Shown here piece after piece: positions 9,245 through 18,166 of a stretch of 64,000 nucleotides of DNA. Numbering within the stretch: position 1 is the first letter of the stretch; each line of letters starts with the position of its first letter. A program made the translations under genes and the position numbers. Under the pieces are notes generated by a model. The model was not told the origin of the DNA. It searched no databases and worked only from the letters and a program-made list of their open reading frames with translations. Source of the DNA: Clostridium ganghwense (lineage in GTDB: Bacteria; Bacillota; Clostridia; Clostridiales; Clostridiaceae); assembly GCF_026735165.1 (NCBI RefSeq), contig NZ_JAPQES010000002.1, positions 251,745 to 315,744 on the forward strand. The letters are read 5' to 3'.

Positions 9245-10153
9245 TCAAAATTCTCCTTCTCTATATTCTGGGAAATATTCAACACTACTCTTTTTTAAAC
9301 GCCAAGTTATTCCATCATACTTTTCTTCATCTAAAACTTTTCCGCATAAATACACCATTTTTTTACCTGTACTCCATCCTCTCTTAAATTGATTCAATCC
9401 ATCATTCAAATTTGAATTTATTCCTGCATTTGCTCCCAAATCTATCCACTTCACTTTATTTTTCAAGTATTCTAATTCCCTCAATGTAATCCCATAGGAA
9501 GCATGCATGTTATATCCTTCATGACTAATAGCCATCAAATGATCATATGCAACATCTTCATGAATAATACACAATTTCATCCCTACTACTCTTCCATCAT
9601 ATACTCCACGAATAAGTATGGTACCTGGCGTTTTAAGTTGATATTCAAAAGCTTTTCTTGAAAATCGTCTAATTCCTGTTATCTTATGTCTTTTTATTAA
9701 AACATTATATAATTCAATAAACTCATCCAAGTATCTAACACAATTTTTTGTGCAAATTTCTACTTCTATATCTTTCAAAGCTTTTTTGGCCTTTCTTTTA
9801 TGCCCTTTGTATATAAATTTATTTAATTCACAGGATAAATCTACTATATAATGCTTTTTAAATGGTTTTACAAAATCAAAGATTTTATATAATTCGGTTA
9901 TTTTATACTCTCCAAAAGGATCAGTTACTAAAGTTATACTTACTAAATTATTTTTTAATTTTTGAAAATCTAAAGAAAGTTTCTTCCAATCTTTACAACA
10001 AAATAATGGGTACAACCCCATTGCATCATATAAATTATATCCAGCAATTTTTCTTTTTAAAAGCCATCCCCTACTTTCTCCTAATGTTATAGGTTCACCC
10101 CATTCTTTAAATGAATTTGCATAATTATTGTTTAGATATCCTATTTCATCCAC
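9245..10153 (-). CDS. GNAT/FemAB-like acyltransferase, copy B
   Basis: Paralogue of the gene at 8105-9013, with the same blocks (NNNYANSFKEWGEP, LFCCKDWKKL, LKTPGTILIRGVYDGRVVG, NQFKRGWSTGKK, EYFPEYREGEF tail). I place the start at GTG 10153. AGGA lies 9 bases upstream, and this makes the protein 302 aa, exactly the length of copy A, with VDEIGYL aligned to the MDEKGYL start of copy A. The ATG at 10162 directly abuts the ribosome site. It follows PLP copy B by 55 bp and is probably cotranscribed. The substrate is unknown. Confidence 0.6.
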   Translation of the reverse strand: MDEIGYLNNNYANSFKEWGEPITLGESRGWLLKRKIAGYNLYDAMGLYPLFCCKDWKKLSLDFQKLKNNLVSITLVTDPFGEYKITELYKIFDFVKPFKKHYIVDLSCELNKFIYKGHKRKAKKALKDIEVEICTKNCVRYLDEFIELYNVLIKRHKITGIRRFSRKAFEYQLKTPGTILIRGVYDGRVVGMKLCIIHEDVAYDHLMAISHEGYNMHASYGITLRELEYLKNKVKWIDLGANAGINSNLNDGLNQFKRGWSTGKKMVYLCGKVLDEEKYDGITWRLKKSSVEYFPEYREGEF

Positions 10154-10208
10154 ATAACTCATTCCTTATACTCAATGTTATATATTTATATAATATTTTA
10201 AATAATAA

Positions 10209-11156
10209 TTATATATACTTTTTTATCAAATCATGTATAAATTTCATATCACTCAAATCATATCTTTGATTTATTGGTAAAGGTAATAAATATCTAATTA
10301 ACTTATATTCAAAAGACCCTACTTTTACTCTTCTTAAAACTTTCTTCCAGTAAGTAGCTAAATATATTTTATTGCTTATTAGCTTTTCTTTTATTCCTTC
10401 TTTAGTTATTAAAAGTGGATAAATCATAGGTCCATTTAAATCTTCTATATTAAGCTTTAATTCATTAAATTCAGATAATTTTTCATGCAAATAAAGAAAA
10501 TTTTTCTTTCTTATTAACTTAACCTTATCATAATTTATACTTTTCATAATCCTCTCAGTTAGCTTAGACATCAACATTAATTTTCTCTCTTTGAACTTAC
10601 CTTTATTATGTTTAAAATCAGCATAGCTTTCCTGTGCTGATATATCAATTCTCTTTAACAAATGTAAGCATCTATCATATGAAGTATCTCTTACAAGTCG
10701 TTCTGAATATCTATATTTTGTATAAAGATATCCCCCTTCCGCAACTCCAAAAAATTTTCTTGGAGAATATATTGTTCTAATACCTTTTATTGGTTTCTCA
10801 AAAAATGCTTGAGCATTATCTATAATAATCTTGTCTTTATTGCTTATAGAATCAACTATTTTCTTATTCACCCCAAAATAATTGGTATATAAAAAAAATT
10901 CATCAGATAAAATTTTTTTATGGAATATAGGACTAAAGTCATTATTTATATTATAAAATTCATAATTTATGTTCTCCCTGATTATAGGTTCTAGCAAAGT
11001 ATTACAAGAATAATATGGTAAATATATCTTTTTGGGTCTTTCAGCTTTTATAATATAAAGTAAACAATTTCTAGCACTGTTAAGTCTTATAGCATCTTTG
11101 TGATATTCTTCACCTTTATTTAATTCTAATTCAAAAAAACCTCCTATTTCCTTCAT
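10209..11156 (-). CDS. DegT-like PLP-dependent protein, copy B
   Basis: Near-duplicate of the 315-aa protein at 7075-8022. Asp113 in IIDNAQAFF and Lys134 in SPRKFFGVAEGGYLY are conserved. Differences cluster in the middle and C-terminal parts, where an acceptor would be bound, which suggests divergence in specificity (inference). ATG 11156 gives the same length as copy A and has GAGTGGTG 9 bases upstream; an in-frame GTG at 11171 is less likely. It sits between the DegT aminotransferase and GNAT copy B in one minus-strand unit. Confidence 0.65.
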   Translation of the reverse strand: MKEIGGFFELELNKGEEYHKDAIRLNSARNCLLYIIKAERPKKIYLPYYSCNTLLEPIIRENINYEFYNINNDFSPIFHKKILSDEFFLYTNYFGVNKKIVDSISNKDKIIIDNAQAFFEKPIKGIRTIYSPRKFFGVAEGGYLYTKYRYSERLVRDTSYDRCLHLLKRIDISAQESYADFKHNKGKFKERKLMLMSKLTERIMKSINYDKVKLIRKKNFLYLHEKLSEFNELKLNIEDLNGPMIYPLLITKEGIKEKLISNKIYLATYWKKVLRRVKVGSFEYKLIRYLLPLPINQRYDLSDMKFIHDLIKKYI

Positions 11157-11212
11157 GATAGCTTTCACCACTCTAATTATTTTCTAATATGGCCTGTATA
11201 AAATATGATTTT

Positions 11213-12286
11213 TCATACAGATTTCTTTATAACATTTATAATTTTATCCTGATCTTTTACTGTTAAAGAATCATACATAGGTAAACATAATATTCTTTTA
11301 GATATACTACTTGATATTGGAGCATACTGATTCTTATTCAAATAATTCAACTTCTCTAATGATGGATAAAAATATCTTCTAGGATTAACCCCCTCCTTCT
11401 TTAAACTATATTCTACTCTTAATAAAATCTTTTCATCTTCAAAAACCACTGGAAAATAACTGTAGTTTCTACTACTATATTTATTCTGTTTTTGAAATTG
11501 TAAATTTTGTGGTAATTTACTCATATAATACTCGTGTACCATTTTTCTGCAATAAATAATTTTATCAATATCATCCAATACACATAATCCCATAGCAGCT
11601 TGTAGTTCATTCATTTTTGCATTTATTCCTAAGTACTTTATATTGTCTGATTCATATATTCCAAAATTAATCATCTTTTTAGCTTTTTCATATAATTTAT
11701 CATCCTTTATTACTAGTGCCCCTCCTTCAACTGTATGAAAAAGTTTTGTAGCATGAAAACTTAAAGTAGAAATATCACCATACTCTAATATACTTTTTCC
11801 TTTATAAGTAACTCCGAAAGCATGTGATGCATCATAGACTACTTTAAGATTATTTTTTTTAGATATACTATCTATAAAATTAATATCACATGAATTACCA
11901 AATACATGTACAGGTACAATTGCAGAACTATTATCTGTAATAGATTTTTCTATTTTTTGTGAATCTATATTATAAGTTTCTTTATCTATATCACAAAAAA
12001 TAGGATTTAATCCTTCCCATACTTGACTACTCACTGTAGCCACAAAAGTGAAAGGAGTAGTTATAATCTTCCCTTTTAACTCCAAAAGCCTATAGGCCAA
12101 TTGTAATGCTATAGTTCCGTTGCATACTAATAAAATATTTTTTACATTTAAATATTGTTTTAATCTTTTTTCTAATTGTCTAACAAACTGACCATTATTA
12201 GTAAGCCACCCACTTGAAAATATTTTATCAATATATGACTTATATTTCTTACTATCAGGAATATAAGTTTTAGTAACATTTATCAT
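11213..12286 (-). CDS. DegT/DnrJ/EryC1/StrS sugar-nucleotide aminotransferase
   Basis: The 357-aa fold-type I PLP enzyme contains VCNGTIALQLAYRLL (phosphate loop), ITTPFTFVATV, YDASHAFGV (Asp152, His155) and SFHATKLFHTVEGGALV (Schiff-base Lys181). Length and spacing match VioA/FdtB/DesV-type enzymes that transfer an amino group from glutamate to a keto sugar nucleotide. With rfbA and rfbB nearby, the likely substrate is dTDP-4-keto-6-deoxyglucose or its 3-keto isomer. It heads the cassette that continues with PLP copy B and GNAT copy B. The ring position aminated cannot be deduced. Confidence 0.85.
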   Translation of the reverse strand: MINVTKTYIPDSKKYKSYIDKIFSSGWLTNNGQFVRQLEKRLKQYLNVKNILLVCNGTIALQLAYRLLELKGKIITTPFTFVATVSSQVWEGLNPIFCDIDKETYNIDSQKIEKSITDNSSAIVPVHVFGNSCDINFIDSISKKNNLKVVYDASHAFGVTYKGKSILEYGDISTLSFHATKLFHTVEGGALVIKDDKLYEKAKKMINFGIYESDNIKYLGINAKMNELQAAMGLCVLDDIDKIIYCRKMVHEYYMSKLPQNLQFQKQNKYSSRNYSYFPVVFEDEKILLRVEYSLKKEGVNPRRYFYPSLEKLNYLNKNQYAPISSSISKRILCLPMYDSLTVKDQDKIINVIKKSV

Positions 12287-12454
12287 TAATCTCTTCCTCT
12301 TCTTTCATAATTTCTATAAATTTAAACCTATAACAAATAAAATAGTTCTTTAAACTATTTCTAAATTTATATTCTACTTTAAAATTATATGCTTAATCAT
12401 ATTCTTCTGTGATAAAATCATATATTTCTACAAAAGCTATGTTTGTAATAAATA

Positions 12455-12490
12455 AGTGATAGACAACCCAATTCTAGGTTGTCTATCACT
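12455..12490. terminator. rho-independent terminator after the GT4 gene
   Basis: A 14-bp perfect stem (AGTGATAGACAACC with its complement) and 8-nt loop lie just past the stop of the minus-strand gene at 12497-13519. Confidence 0.75.
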
Positions 12491-12496
12491 CATTTA

Positions 12497-13519
12497 CTAA
12501 TTTAAAAAATTTAAAGCCTTCCCTGTATTTTTTACTTTTAATACTTCATAGACTTCATATAATTTTTTACAATGTTTTTCCCAACTATAATTTTCAAGCA
12601 CAAAATCTTTTAATTTATTAATTTTTCGTTTTTTCATTCCTTTTTGTACTGCTTCAAAAATACTATTTTCATCATACGGATCACAATATATTGCCATATC
12701 CTTAAAGTATTCTTTTGCAGTTCCCTCTATTGTTGAAACTATATTGCAGCCACTTGCAGCAGCTTCTAAAGATGAAAGTCCTGGAGTTTCCATATAGCTT
12801 GCAAGTACATGTAATTTTGCAAATCTATATGCATTATATATATTGTAGCTATCCATAAATCCTAAATATAAGACATTGTTAAATTTAATACATTCTTTGA
12901 AATAGTTTTCATCTTTTACATTTCCTATGAGCAATAACTGAACTCCAAGTTTATTACATACCTTTGCTAAAGTAAGCTGATTTTTGCTTGGACAAATTCT
13001 TCCCACGCATAACACATAGGAATTTAAATTGTGTCTTTCCTTAAAGTTATATAATGGAATCTCCTCATCTTCTACTTCAACGCCGCTATAAATAACAGTA
13101 CTTGGTAAGTTAAGTTTAAAATCATTCTTAAGTGCATTTCTTTCCAACTCACTATTTGCAATAATCATCTTGCACCCTTTTAATATTTTTCTCCTATAAA
13201 CATTACTTTTTTCCCATAACTTCACTGCTTCAATATTATTTTTATATTTGTAGTATTCATTAAGATTCCAATATACAGGAGATACTACGATAGGTTTTTT
13301 ATAATAATTAGCTAATTTATAATATTTATAAGTTTCACCTATTCTTATTATATTAAATAGATGAATTATGTCATAACTAGAATAATCTGAAATAGCACCA
13401 TTGTTTATATCAACTTCAGCTCCTAATTTTCTTAAACATTCAGCAGTTTTCAACACTTGCATAGAATCCCCAGCAAAATTTCTATAATAATCTTGTCTTA
13501 TACATAAAAGTATTTTCAT
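12497..13519 (-). CDS. family 4 glycosyltransferase (GT-B fold)
   Basis: The 340-aa protein begins MKILLCIRQDYYRNFAGDS, as in GT1/GT4 enzymes. It has YVLCVGRICPSKNQLTLAKV and VLASYMETPGLSSLEAAASGC, the E-x7-E region that binds the nucleotide-sugar in retaining GT-B glycosyltransferases. No membrane segments are seen. It has its own terminator at 12455-12490 and lies upstream of the DegT cassette, so it is at the boundary of the glycan locus. The sugar donor is unknown. Confidence 0.85.
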   Translation of the reverse strand: MKILLCIRQDYYRNFAGDSMQVLKTAECLRKLGAEVDINNGAISDYSSYDIIHLFNIIRIGETYKYYKLANYYKKPIVVSPVYWNLNEYYKYKNNIEAVKLWEKSNVYRRKILKGCKMIIANSELERNALKNDFKLNLPSTVIYSGVEVEDEEIPLYNFKERHNLNSYVLCVGRICPSKNQLTLAKVCNKLGVQLLLIGNVKDENYFKECIKFNNVLYLGFMDSYNIYNAYRFAKLHVLASYMETPGLSSLEAAASGCNIVSTIEGTAKEYFKDMAIYCDPYDENSIFEAVQKGMKKRKINKLKDFVLENYSWEKHCKKLYEVYEVLKVKNTGKALNFLN

Positions 13520-13598
13520 CTTTATATTTTCCCCCTAGAACAATAAGTTTTTACCTCTTTTATCATATTTCTATGCTAACTTTTTTACATTTATTAAA

Positions 13599-13871
13599 TT
13601 ATTGAATTTTTAAATAATAAAATTTACTATCTTTATATACTTTTTTATATATTCCCCTTATAGATACCTTATTTCTTCTTATTTCTTCTATAACAAAATG
13701 TATTTCTCTTTCTTGTACCTTTATTGCTCTAGAGCATCCTGCCGAAATAGTACATGGAGTAGACATAATTTCAACATCGTATCTTTTATCCTTTAATATT
13801 TTATATAAATGAATACTTTCATTTGAAGAATTAAAAACAATTATATATATTTCCTCTCTTGGTCTTGGCAT
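13599..13871 (-). CDS. DUF3343 family protein (putative Se/S carrier-like)
   Basis: A 90-aa soluble protein with the pair of cysteines in TPCTISAGCSRAIKV (C40 and C46) that defines DUF3343 (PF11823), sometimes described as a putative selenium or sulfur carrier. Family members are often next to a cysteine desulfurase-family gene. Here that enzyme is at 16872-18002, with two unrelated genes between. A role in shuttling persulfide or selenium from that enzyme is inferred only from the family. The start ATG 13871 has GGAG upstream. Confidence 0.75.
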   Translation of the reverse strand: MPRPREEIYIIVFNSSNESIHLYKILKDKRYDVEIMSTPCTISAGCSRAIKVQEREIHFVIEEIRRNKVSIRGIYKKVYKDSKFYYLKIQ

Positions 13872-13999
13872 AAGAACACTCCTCTTTAATAAATAAAAAC
13901 ACTCTCATTAATAAAATATGTACTTTATTTACTATTATGTTACACTCAAAAGTATATGTCTCTAATTATTTGGTTTTAGATAAAGTAAAAATTAACACA

Positions 14000-14036
14000 A
14001 ATAAAGACTATTGGTATTATCCCAATAGTCTTTATT
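14000..14036 (-). terminator. rho-independent terminator
   Basis: A 15-bp perfect stem (AATAAAGACTATTGG and complement) with a short loop lies downstream of the minus-strand gene at 14097-15026. Confidence 0.75.
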
Positions 14037-14096
14037 GTATTAAGTAAATTATTTTTTTAACCCTCTGTTTGTACAACATTAATGTTTAATTTTAAT

Positions 14097-15026
14097 TTAC
14101 TCTTTAATTACTGGATCAAAGTCATCAAATGGGAATGGTATTTCATTAAAGAACGAACATGGATCACCAGGTACTATTGGATCACATACAGGTATATCAC
14201 ATCTTCCAGTAGTTAAGACTGTCATATTTACTAATCTAAATAATTTTATTATTGTAAATAATCCTATAGTAACTCCTAAGATTTTTTCTGGACAAGAATC
14301 TAAAGAATCACAAGGGTCTATATAATCACCAATTGAAACTGAAAGAGGCATAGCTTTTGCTTGTGCGAATACGTATGGTGCATTTGGTGAAGGACTTAAT
14401 TCATTGTTATCAAATAAATTACAGCTTGTAACTATGTCCTTATTTGCTGATCCTCCAAATAAAACTATTTGTTTTTCATAAAAACTATATGCTAAAATAT
14501 GCTTTTTAATTGTAGTATTTCCACATTCACTATCTGTTAACTCTATATTTAATCTGTTCCCTGCAAAATCAACTAGTTTTAATTTATAGACAAATTTATA
14601 TCTTATCTTTACTCTCCAATATCCATCAGCTGCAAATAAATTTTGTTCCTGCTCATTAAGTGTTTTAATCTCGGCAATATTAAAACTTCCTTCTATTATT
14701 TCAGCATGTTCAACTAAATTACGTGGAAATATAATAGGTGAATTAGGACTAATAGGGTCAGGTAATGGCATTTCTTCCGTTGGTAATATTGATGGGTCTG
14801 CTGCTAATGTTAGTTCTGGTCCTATAAATGCTGTAATTTCTAATTTTTCTCCACTATATGATCCACTAATAGGTATGGAATCAACTCCAGGTTCAGGTAC
14901 AATAAAATCTGGTTTTAAGCAGTCCTGCTGTCTACATTTTCCAAATACTTTCATTGCAATTATACATTCATCGGTTAATTCATGGGGCTTCTTGCACATA
15001 TCTTTCATTTCTAAATTATCTTCCAT
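14097..15026 (-). CDS. unrecognised Cys/Pro-rich protein, possible spore-surface protein
   Basis: The 309-aa protein matches no family I can name. Its N terminus is Cys-rich (MCKKPHELTDECIIAMKVFGKCRQQDC), the middle has Pro/Ser-rich acidic linkers (PTEEMPLPDPISPNSPI) and β-rich blocks (WRVKIRYKFVYKLKLV). The C terminus has paired cysteines (DPCDSLDSCPEK, GRCDIPVCDPIVPGDPC) and an acidic tail. There is no signal peptide, which fits a mother-cell-assembled coat or exosporium protein cross-linked by disulfides. A SigmaK-like promoter (15095-15121) supports this, weakly. Alternative: a cytoplasmic metal-binding protein. Confidence 0.6.
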   Translation of the reverse strand: MEDNLEMKDMCKKPHELTDECIIAMKVFGKCRQQDCLKPDFIVPEPGVDSIPISGSYSGEKLEITAFIGPELTLAADPSILPTEEMPLPDPISPNSPIIFPRNLVEHAEIIEGSFNIAEIKTLNEQEQNLFAADGYWRVKIRYKFVYKLKLVDFAGNRLNIELTDSECGNTTIKKHILAYSFYEKQIVLFGGSANKDIVTSCNLFDNNELSPSPNAPYVFAQAKAMPLSVSIGDYIDPCDSLDSCPEKILGVTIGLFTIIKLFRLVNMTVLTTGRCDIPVCDPIVPGDPCSFFNEIPFPFDDFDPVIKE

Positions 15027-15094
15027 GCCTTATCCTCCTCTTCTCTTCAAAAACTTATTTATTATAGCTCATAATAAGTAATATCTTACATTAA

Positions 15095-15121
15095 CATAAT
15101 ATGTGTAGCTTTAATATGTGT
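15095..15121 (-). promoter_or_regulatory. candidate SigmaK-type promoter
   Basis: On the minus strand an AC (15120-15121) is followed after 16 nt by CATATTATG (15095-15103), matching the Bacillus SigmaK consensus AC-N16/17-CATAnnnT. The predicted start lies about 60 nt before ATG 15026. The sequence is AT-rich, so a chance match is possible. Confidence 0.35.
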
Positions 15122-15224
15122 GATTATCATTATAAAAATTTTAATAATGTTTTTAAGTTATAAACTTACCTACTAAAATCATATGTTTATATATAGAAGT
15201 AATTTTACTAAAAGGAGTATTTTA

Positions 15225-16817
15225 ATGTCTTTGATTGAAAGAAATTTTTATACATTAAAGCAGTCTTGTAGAACTATATGGAATTTCACATATAAAAAAA
15301 ATTGGGGTATCATTTATAAAACCTTTATTGATAATAAGTGGTCAACATACAATGTTTTGGTAAAAGAATGTAATAAAAATTTTTCTGCTTTACTCCTCCC
15401 TGATGATAGAATATGTGTTATTTATCAAGATTTCTTGGGAAATATAATTTTAAGTATATATAATGAGACTAATTGGAGTCACCATGAAATCTTAAAAAAG
15501 AAAAATAATACTATAAAAGATGTTTACTTAAAAATTTTATATAGTAATAATAAGATTCATATTTTCTACAATATTTACTTAATCCAAAATAATATTAGAA
15601 CTTTATTTCACCAAACAGTTGATAAAAATTTAAATCTTTCTAGTCCTAAAATGATAGATACCACTAACGTAACTCTTATTAATCCCTTTTCAGTACATGT
15701 TTCAGATAACCAAAACATATTCATCATGTATCAAAAGCTTAAAAACACCTATGAATTAGGATATAAAATATTAGATAATAATAATACTATGTGGTCTGAT
15801 TTTTATGTTGTTGATAAAAATATATCTCCTTATATTGATTTTTCAATATCCTCTATGGATAATACATTTCACTCATTATATATAAAAAATAATACTAAAA
15901 CTAATATCCTAACTCACTGTTCTGGATATTTATCAGATTTAACTCATGTTAAAATATATGAAAGTATTAATGATATAATGTTGCCATGTTTATTTAGAAA
16001 AAAAGATACTCTATGGGATTTATGGATAAGCGATAACTCTATTCATAGCTGCTTCTCGAAAGATAATGGAATAGATTTTAGTAACATAGAAAATGAATTA
16101 TTACAATCACCTGATATATTCAAAACAATATATATTTCTAATTCTGATAATAGACAGTATGAAGTAAATGAATTATATTCAAATCAGTTAACTTTATTAC
16201 CATATACATTTGTAACTAGTAAAAATGATTTGCAAAATAAAACTAATTATACTGACCACTTTAATGAAACTTCAGTAACTTTAAAAAAAGATATGCCTGA
16301 TCTTGATGTTGAAAAAAAACTTTCTTATTATAATCATAAACTTATTCAGAAGGATCAAATAATTAATCAGCTTAACTATTTGCTTAAAGAAGAAAAAAAT
16401 AGATCACAATTATCAAGTAGCAAGCTTAAGACTCTTGAAAAAAAATATATTGAATTCAAAAATGCAAAACTCAATATAGATAAAAATATAAGTCTTCTTA
16501 AGGATAAGTTAATATCTAAAGATAAACAAGTTTCTAATTTAGAAAAAGCCATAGTTGAAAAAGAGGAAGAAATCTCCTTTTTAGAAAATAAATTTTCTGA
16601 ATTAGAAGATAATAAAACTAATGATGCAAATACTATAGTTCAACTTGAAGAAAAATTGTATGAATATGAAAATAAAATATTATTTCTTGAAAACGAACTA
16701 AATGAATATGAGAATGAAATATCTGTTCTCAATGTAAAGATTAAAGATCTTGAAAACGACTTAGCTAATGCTAAGTCAAACTCATCTTTATTCAAGAAAT
16801 TCTTTAGTAGTAATTAA
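15225..16817 (+). CDS. β-propeller-like plus coiled-coil protein, unknown function
   Basis: A 530-aa protein read from ATG 15225, which has AAAGGAG 7 bases upstream; an ATG at 15183 is in frame but lacks a ribosome site. Residues 1-300 show repeating β-strand units with aromatic and Asp residues (GNIILSIYNETNW, NKIHIFYNIYL, NQNIFIMYQKL, KKDTLWDLWIS) that suggest a sialidase- or YVTN-like propeller. Residues about 360-518 form a long charged coiled coil of LEKKYIEFKN-type heptads. It ends in SLFKKFFSSN. No signal peptide or membrane segment. It is divergent from 14097-15026 and may work with it at the spore surface (inference). Confidence 0.65.
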   Translation: MSLIERNFYTLKQSCRTIWNFTYKKNWGIIYKTFIDNKWSTYNVLVKECNKNFSALLLPDDRICVIYQDFLGNIILSIYNETNWSHHEILKKKNNTIKDVYLKILYSNNKIHIFYNIYLIQNNIRTLFHQTVDKNLNLSSPKMIDTTNVTLINPFSVHVSDNQNIFIMYQKLKNTYELGYKILDNNNTMWSDFYVVDKNISPYIDFSISSMDNTFHSLYIKNNTKTNILTHCSGYLSDLTHVKIYESINDIMLPCLFRKKDTLWDLWISDNSIHSCFSKDNGIDFSNIENELLQSPDIFKTIYISNSDNRQYEVNELYSNQLTLLPYTFVTSKNDLQNKTNYTDHFNETSVTLKKDMPDLDVEKKLSYYNHKLIQKDQIINQLNYLLKEEKNRSQLSSSKLKTLEKKYIEFKNAKLNIDKNISLLKDKLISKDKQVSNLEKAIVEKEEEISFLENKFSELEDNKTNDANTIVQLEEKLYEYENKILFLENELNEYENEISVLNVKIKDLENDLANAKSNSSLFKKFFSSN

Positions 16818-16820
16818 TAC

Positions 16821-16857
16821 AAAAAGCATATGGGAATAATTAACCTATATGCTTTTT
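16821..16857. terminator. bidirectional terminator
   Basis: Stem AAAAAGCATAT...ATATGCTTTTT lies between the convergent genes ending at 16817 and 16872, with A and T runs on both sides. Confidence 0.8.
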
Positions 16858-16871
16858 ATACATAATAGATT

Positions 16872-18002
16872 TTACTTAATATTTTTAAGTGCAAAAATTA
16901 ATTTATCTATATCTTCTATTGTATTAAAATACCCTGGACTTATTCTAACAGTGCCTATATGATTTGTACCAAGAATACCATGTATTAAAGGTGCACAATG
17001 GTATCCTGTTCTTACAGCTATTCCTTTTTCATTTAACTTATACCCCACTTCTGAACTATCTAATCCCTCTACATTTATGGATACTACGCTAGCTCTATTT
17101 TCGTAAGATTTACCTCCATAAATTTTTATATATTGTAGTTTACTTAGTTCATAAATAAGATGTTCTATTAACATTTTTTTGTGTTTATTAATATTTTCAA
17201 TCCCTATATTTTCAATAAATTTTATTCCCTGGCATAGTCCTGCTATACCCGGAGTATTTAAAGTACCACTCTCAAATCTATCAGGTAGAATTTTAGGCTG
17301 ACTCATAGAATCTGACTGACTTCCCGTACCTCCTTGCCCATATTCCTTAAGATTTATACCTTCTTTTATATATAATGCTCCCGTTCCTTGTGGTCCTAAT
17401 AACCCTTTATGACCTGGGAAAACTAATATATCTATATTATCTTTCACCACATCTATAGGTATATATCCTGCACTTTGTGATGCATCTACAATGAATATTA
17501 TTCCCTCTTCTTTAGCTATTTGTCCTATCTTATTTATATCTTGTACTGTACCAATAACATTAGAAGCATGGTTAATTATTATTGCTTTTGTATTTTTTTT
17601 TATCTCTTTTCTTAAAGTTTCAATATTTATATAGCCTATATTGTCTACACCTAATAAAGTAAATTCTACTCCATGTGATACTTCATAACTTAATGGTCTT
17701 AATACAGAATTATGCTCTATAACTGTACTAATAACATGATCTCCTTTTTTAAGTAATCCTTTAATAGCAATATTTAATCCCTCTGTAGCATTTTTAGTAA
17801 ATACTATTCTTAAAGGATTAGAGATATTAAATAGTTTACAAATTCTATCTCTTGTCTCCATTATTTTCATTTCAGCCTGAATAGCCATTTGATGTGAACT
17901 TCTTCCTGGATTAGCAGCATAATTTTTCATACAATTTAGTACTTCATCATAAACTTGCTGCGGTTTTGGAAAGCTTGTTGCAGCATTATCTAAATATATC
18001 AT
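16872..18002 (-). CDS. cysteine desulfurase family protein (class V aminotransferase)
   Basis: The 376-aa PLP enzyme starts MIYLDNAATSFPKP and contains IEHNSVLRPL, VDASQSAGY (Asp173 for PLP), FPGHKGLLGPQGTGALY (Schiff-base Lys199) and RTGYHCAPLIHGILGT with catalytic Cys336. The His-Cys-Ala-Pro-Leu context matches the SufS/CsdA-like branch (TIGR01977-type) that often occurs with DUF3343. It would release sulfur or selenium from (seleno)cysteine. It lies just downstream of zapA but is separated by a terminator at 18121-18148. Confidence 0.85.
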   Translation of the reverse strand: MIYLDNAATSFPKPQQVYDEVLNCMKNYAANPGRSSHQMAIQAEMKIMETRDRICKLFNISNPLRIVFTKNATEGLNIAIKGLLKKGDHVISTVIEHNSVLRPLSYEVSHGVEFTLLGVDNIGYINIETLRKEIKKNTKAIIINHASNVIGTVQDINKIGQIAKEEGIIFIVDASQSAGYIPIDVVKDNIDILVFPGHKGLLGPQGTGALYIKEGINLKEYGQGGTGSQSDSMSQPKILPDRFESGTLNTPGIAGLCQGIKFIENIGIENINKHKKMLIEHLIYELSKLQYIKIYGGKSYENRASVVSINVEGLDSSEVGYKLNEKGIAVRTGYHCAPLIHGILGTNHIGTVRISPGYFNTIEDIDKLIFALKNIK

Positions 18003-18120
18003 ATTATCCCCCTATATTAGTATTTAATTATCACTACTAATATACTTATTAATCTCTAATATAGAATTTTACTATTTTGTGTAAATTAATATTTATTATT
18101 CATCATATTTAAGAAAAAAA

Positions 18121-18148
18121 ATACCTTATAGTCATAACTATAAGGTAT
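18121..18148 (-). terminator. terminator after zapA
   Basis: A 12-bp perfect stem (ATACCTTATAGT and complement) with a 4-nt loop, followed on the minus strand by a T-rich run. It ends the pheST-zapA direction of transcription. Confidence 0.8.
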
Positions 18149-18166
18149 TTGAGTTACATTTATTAT

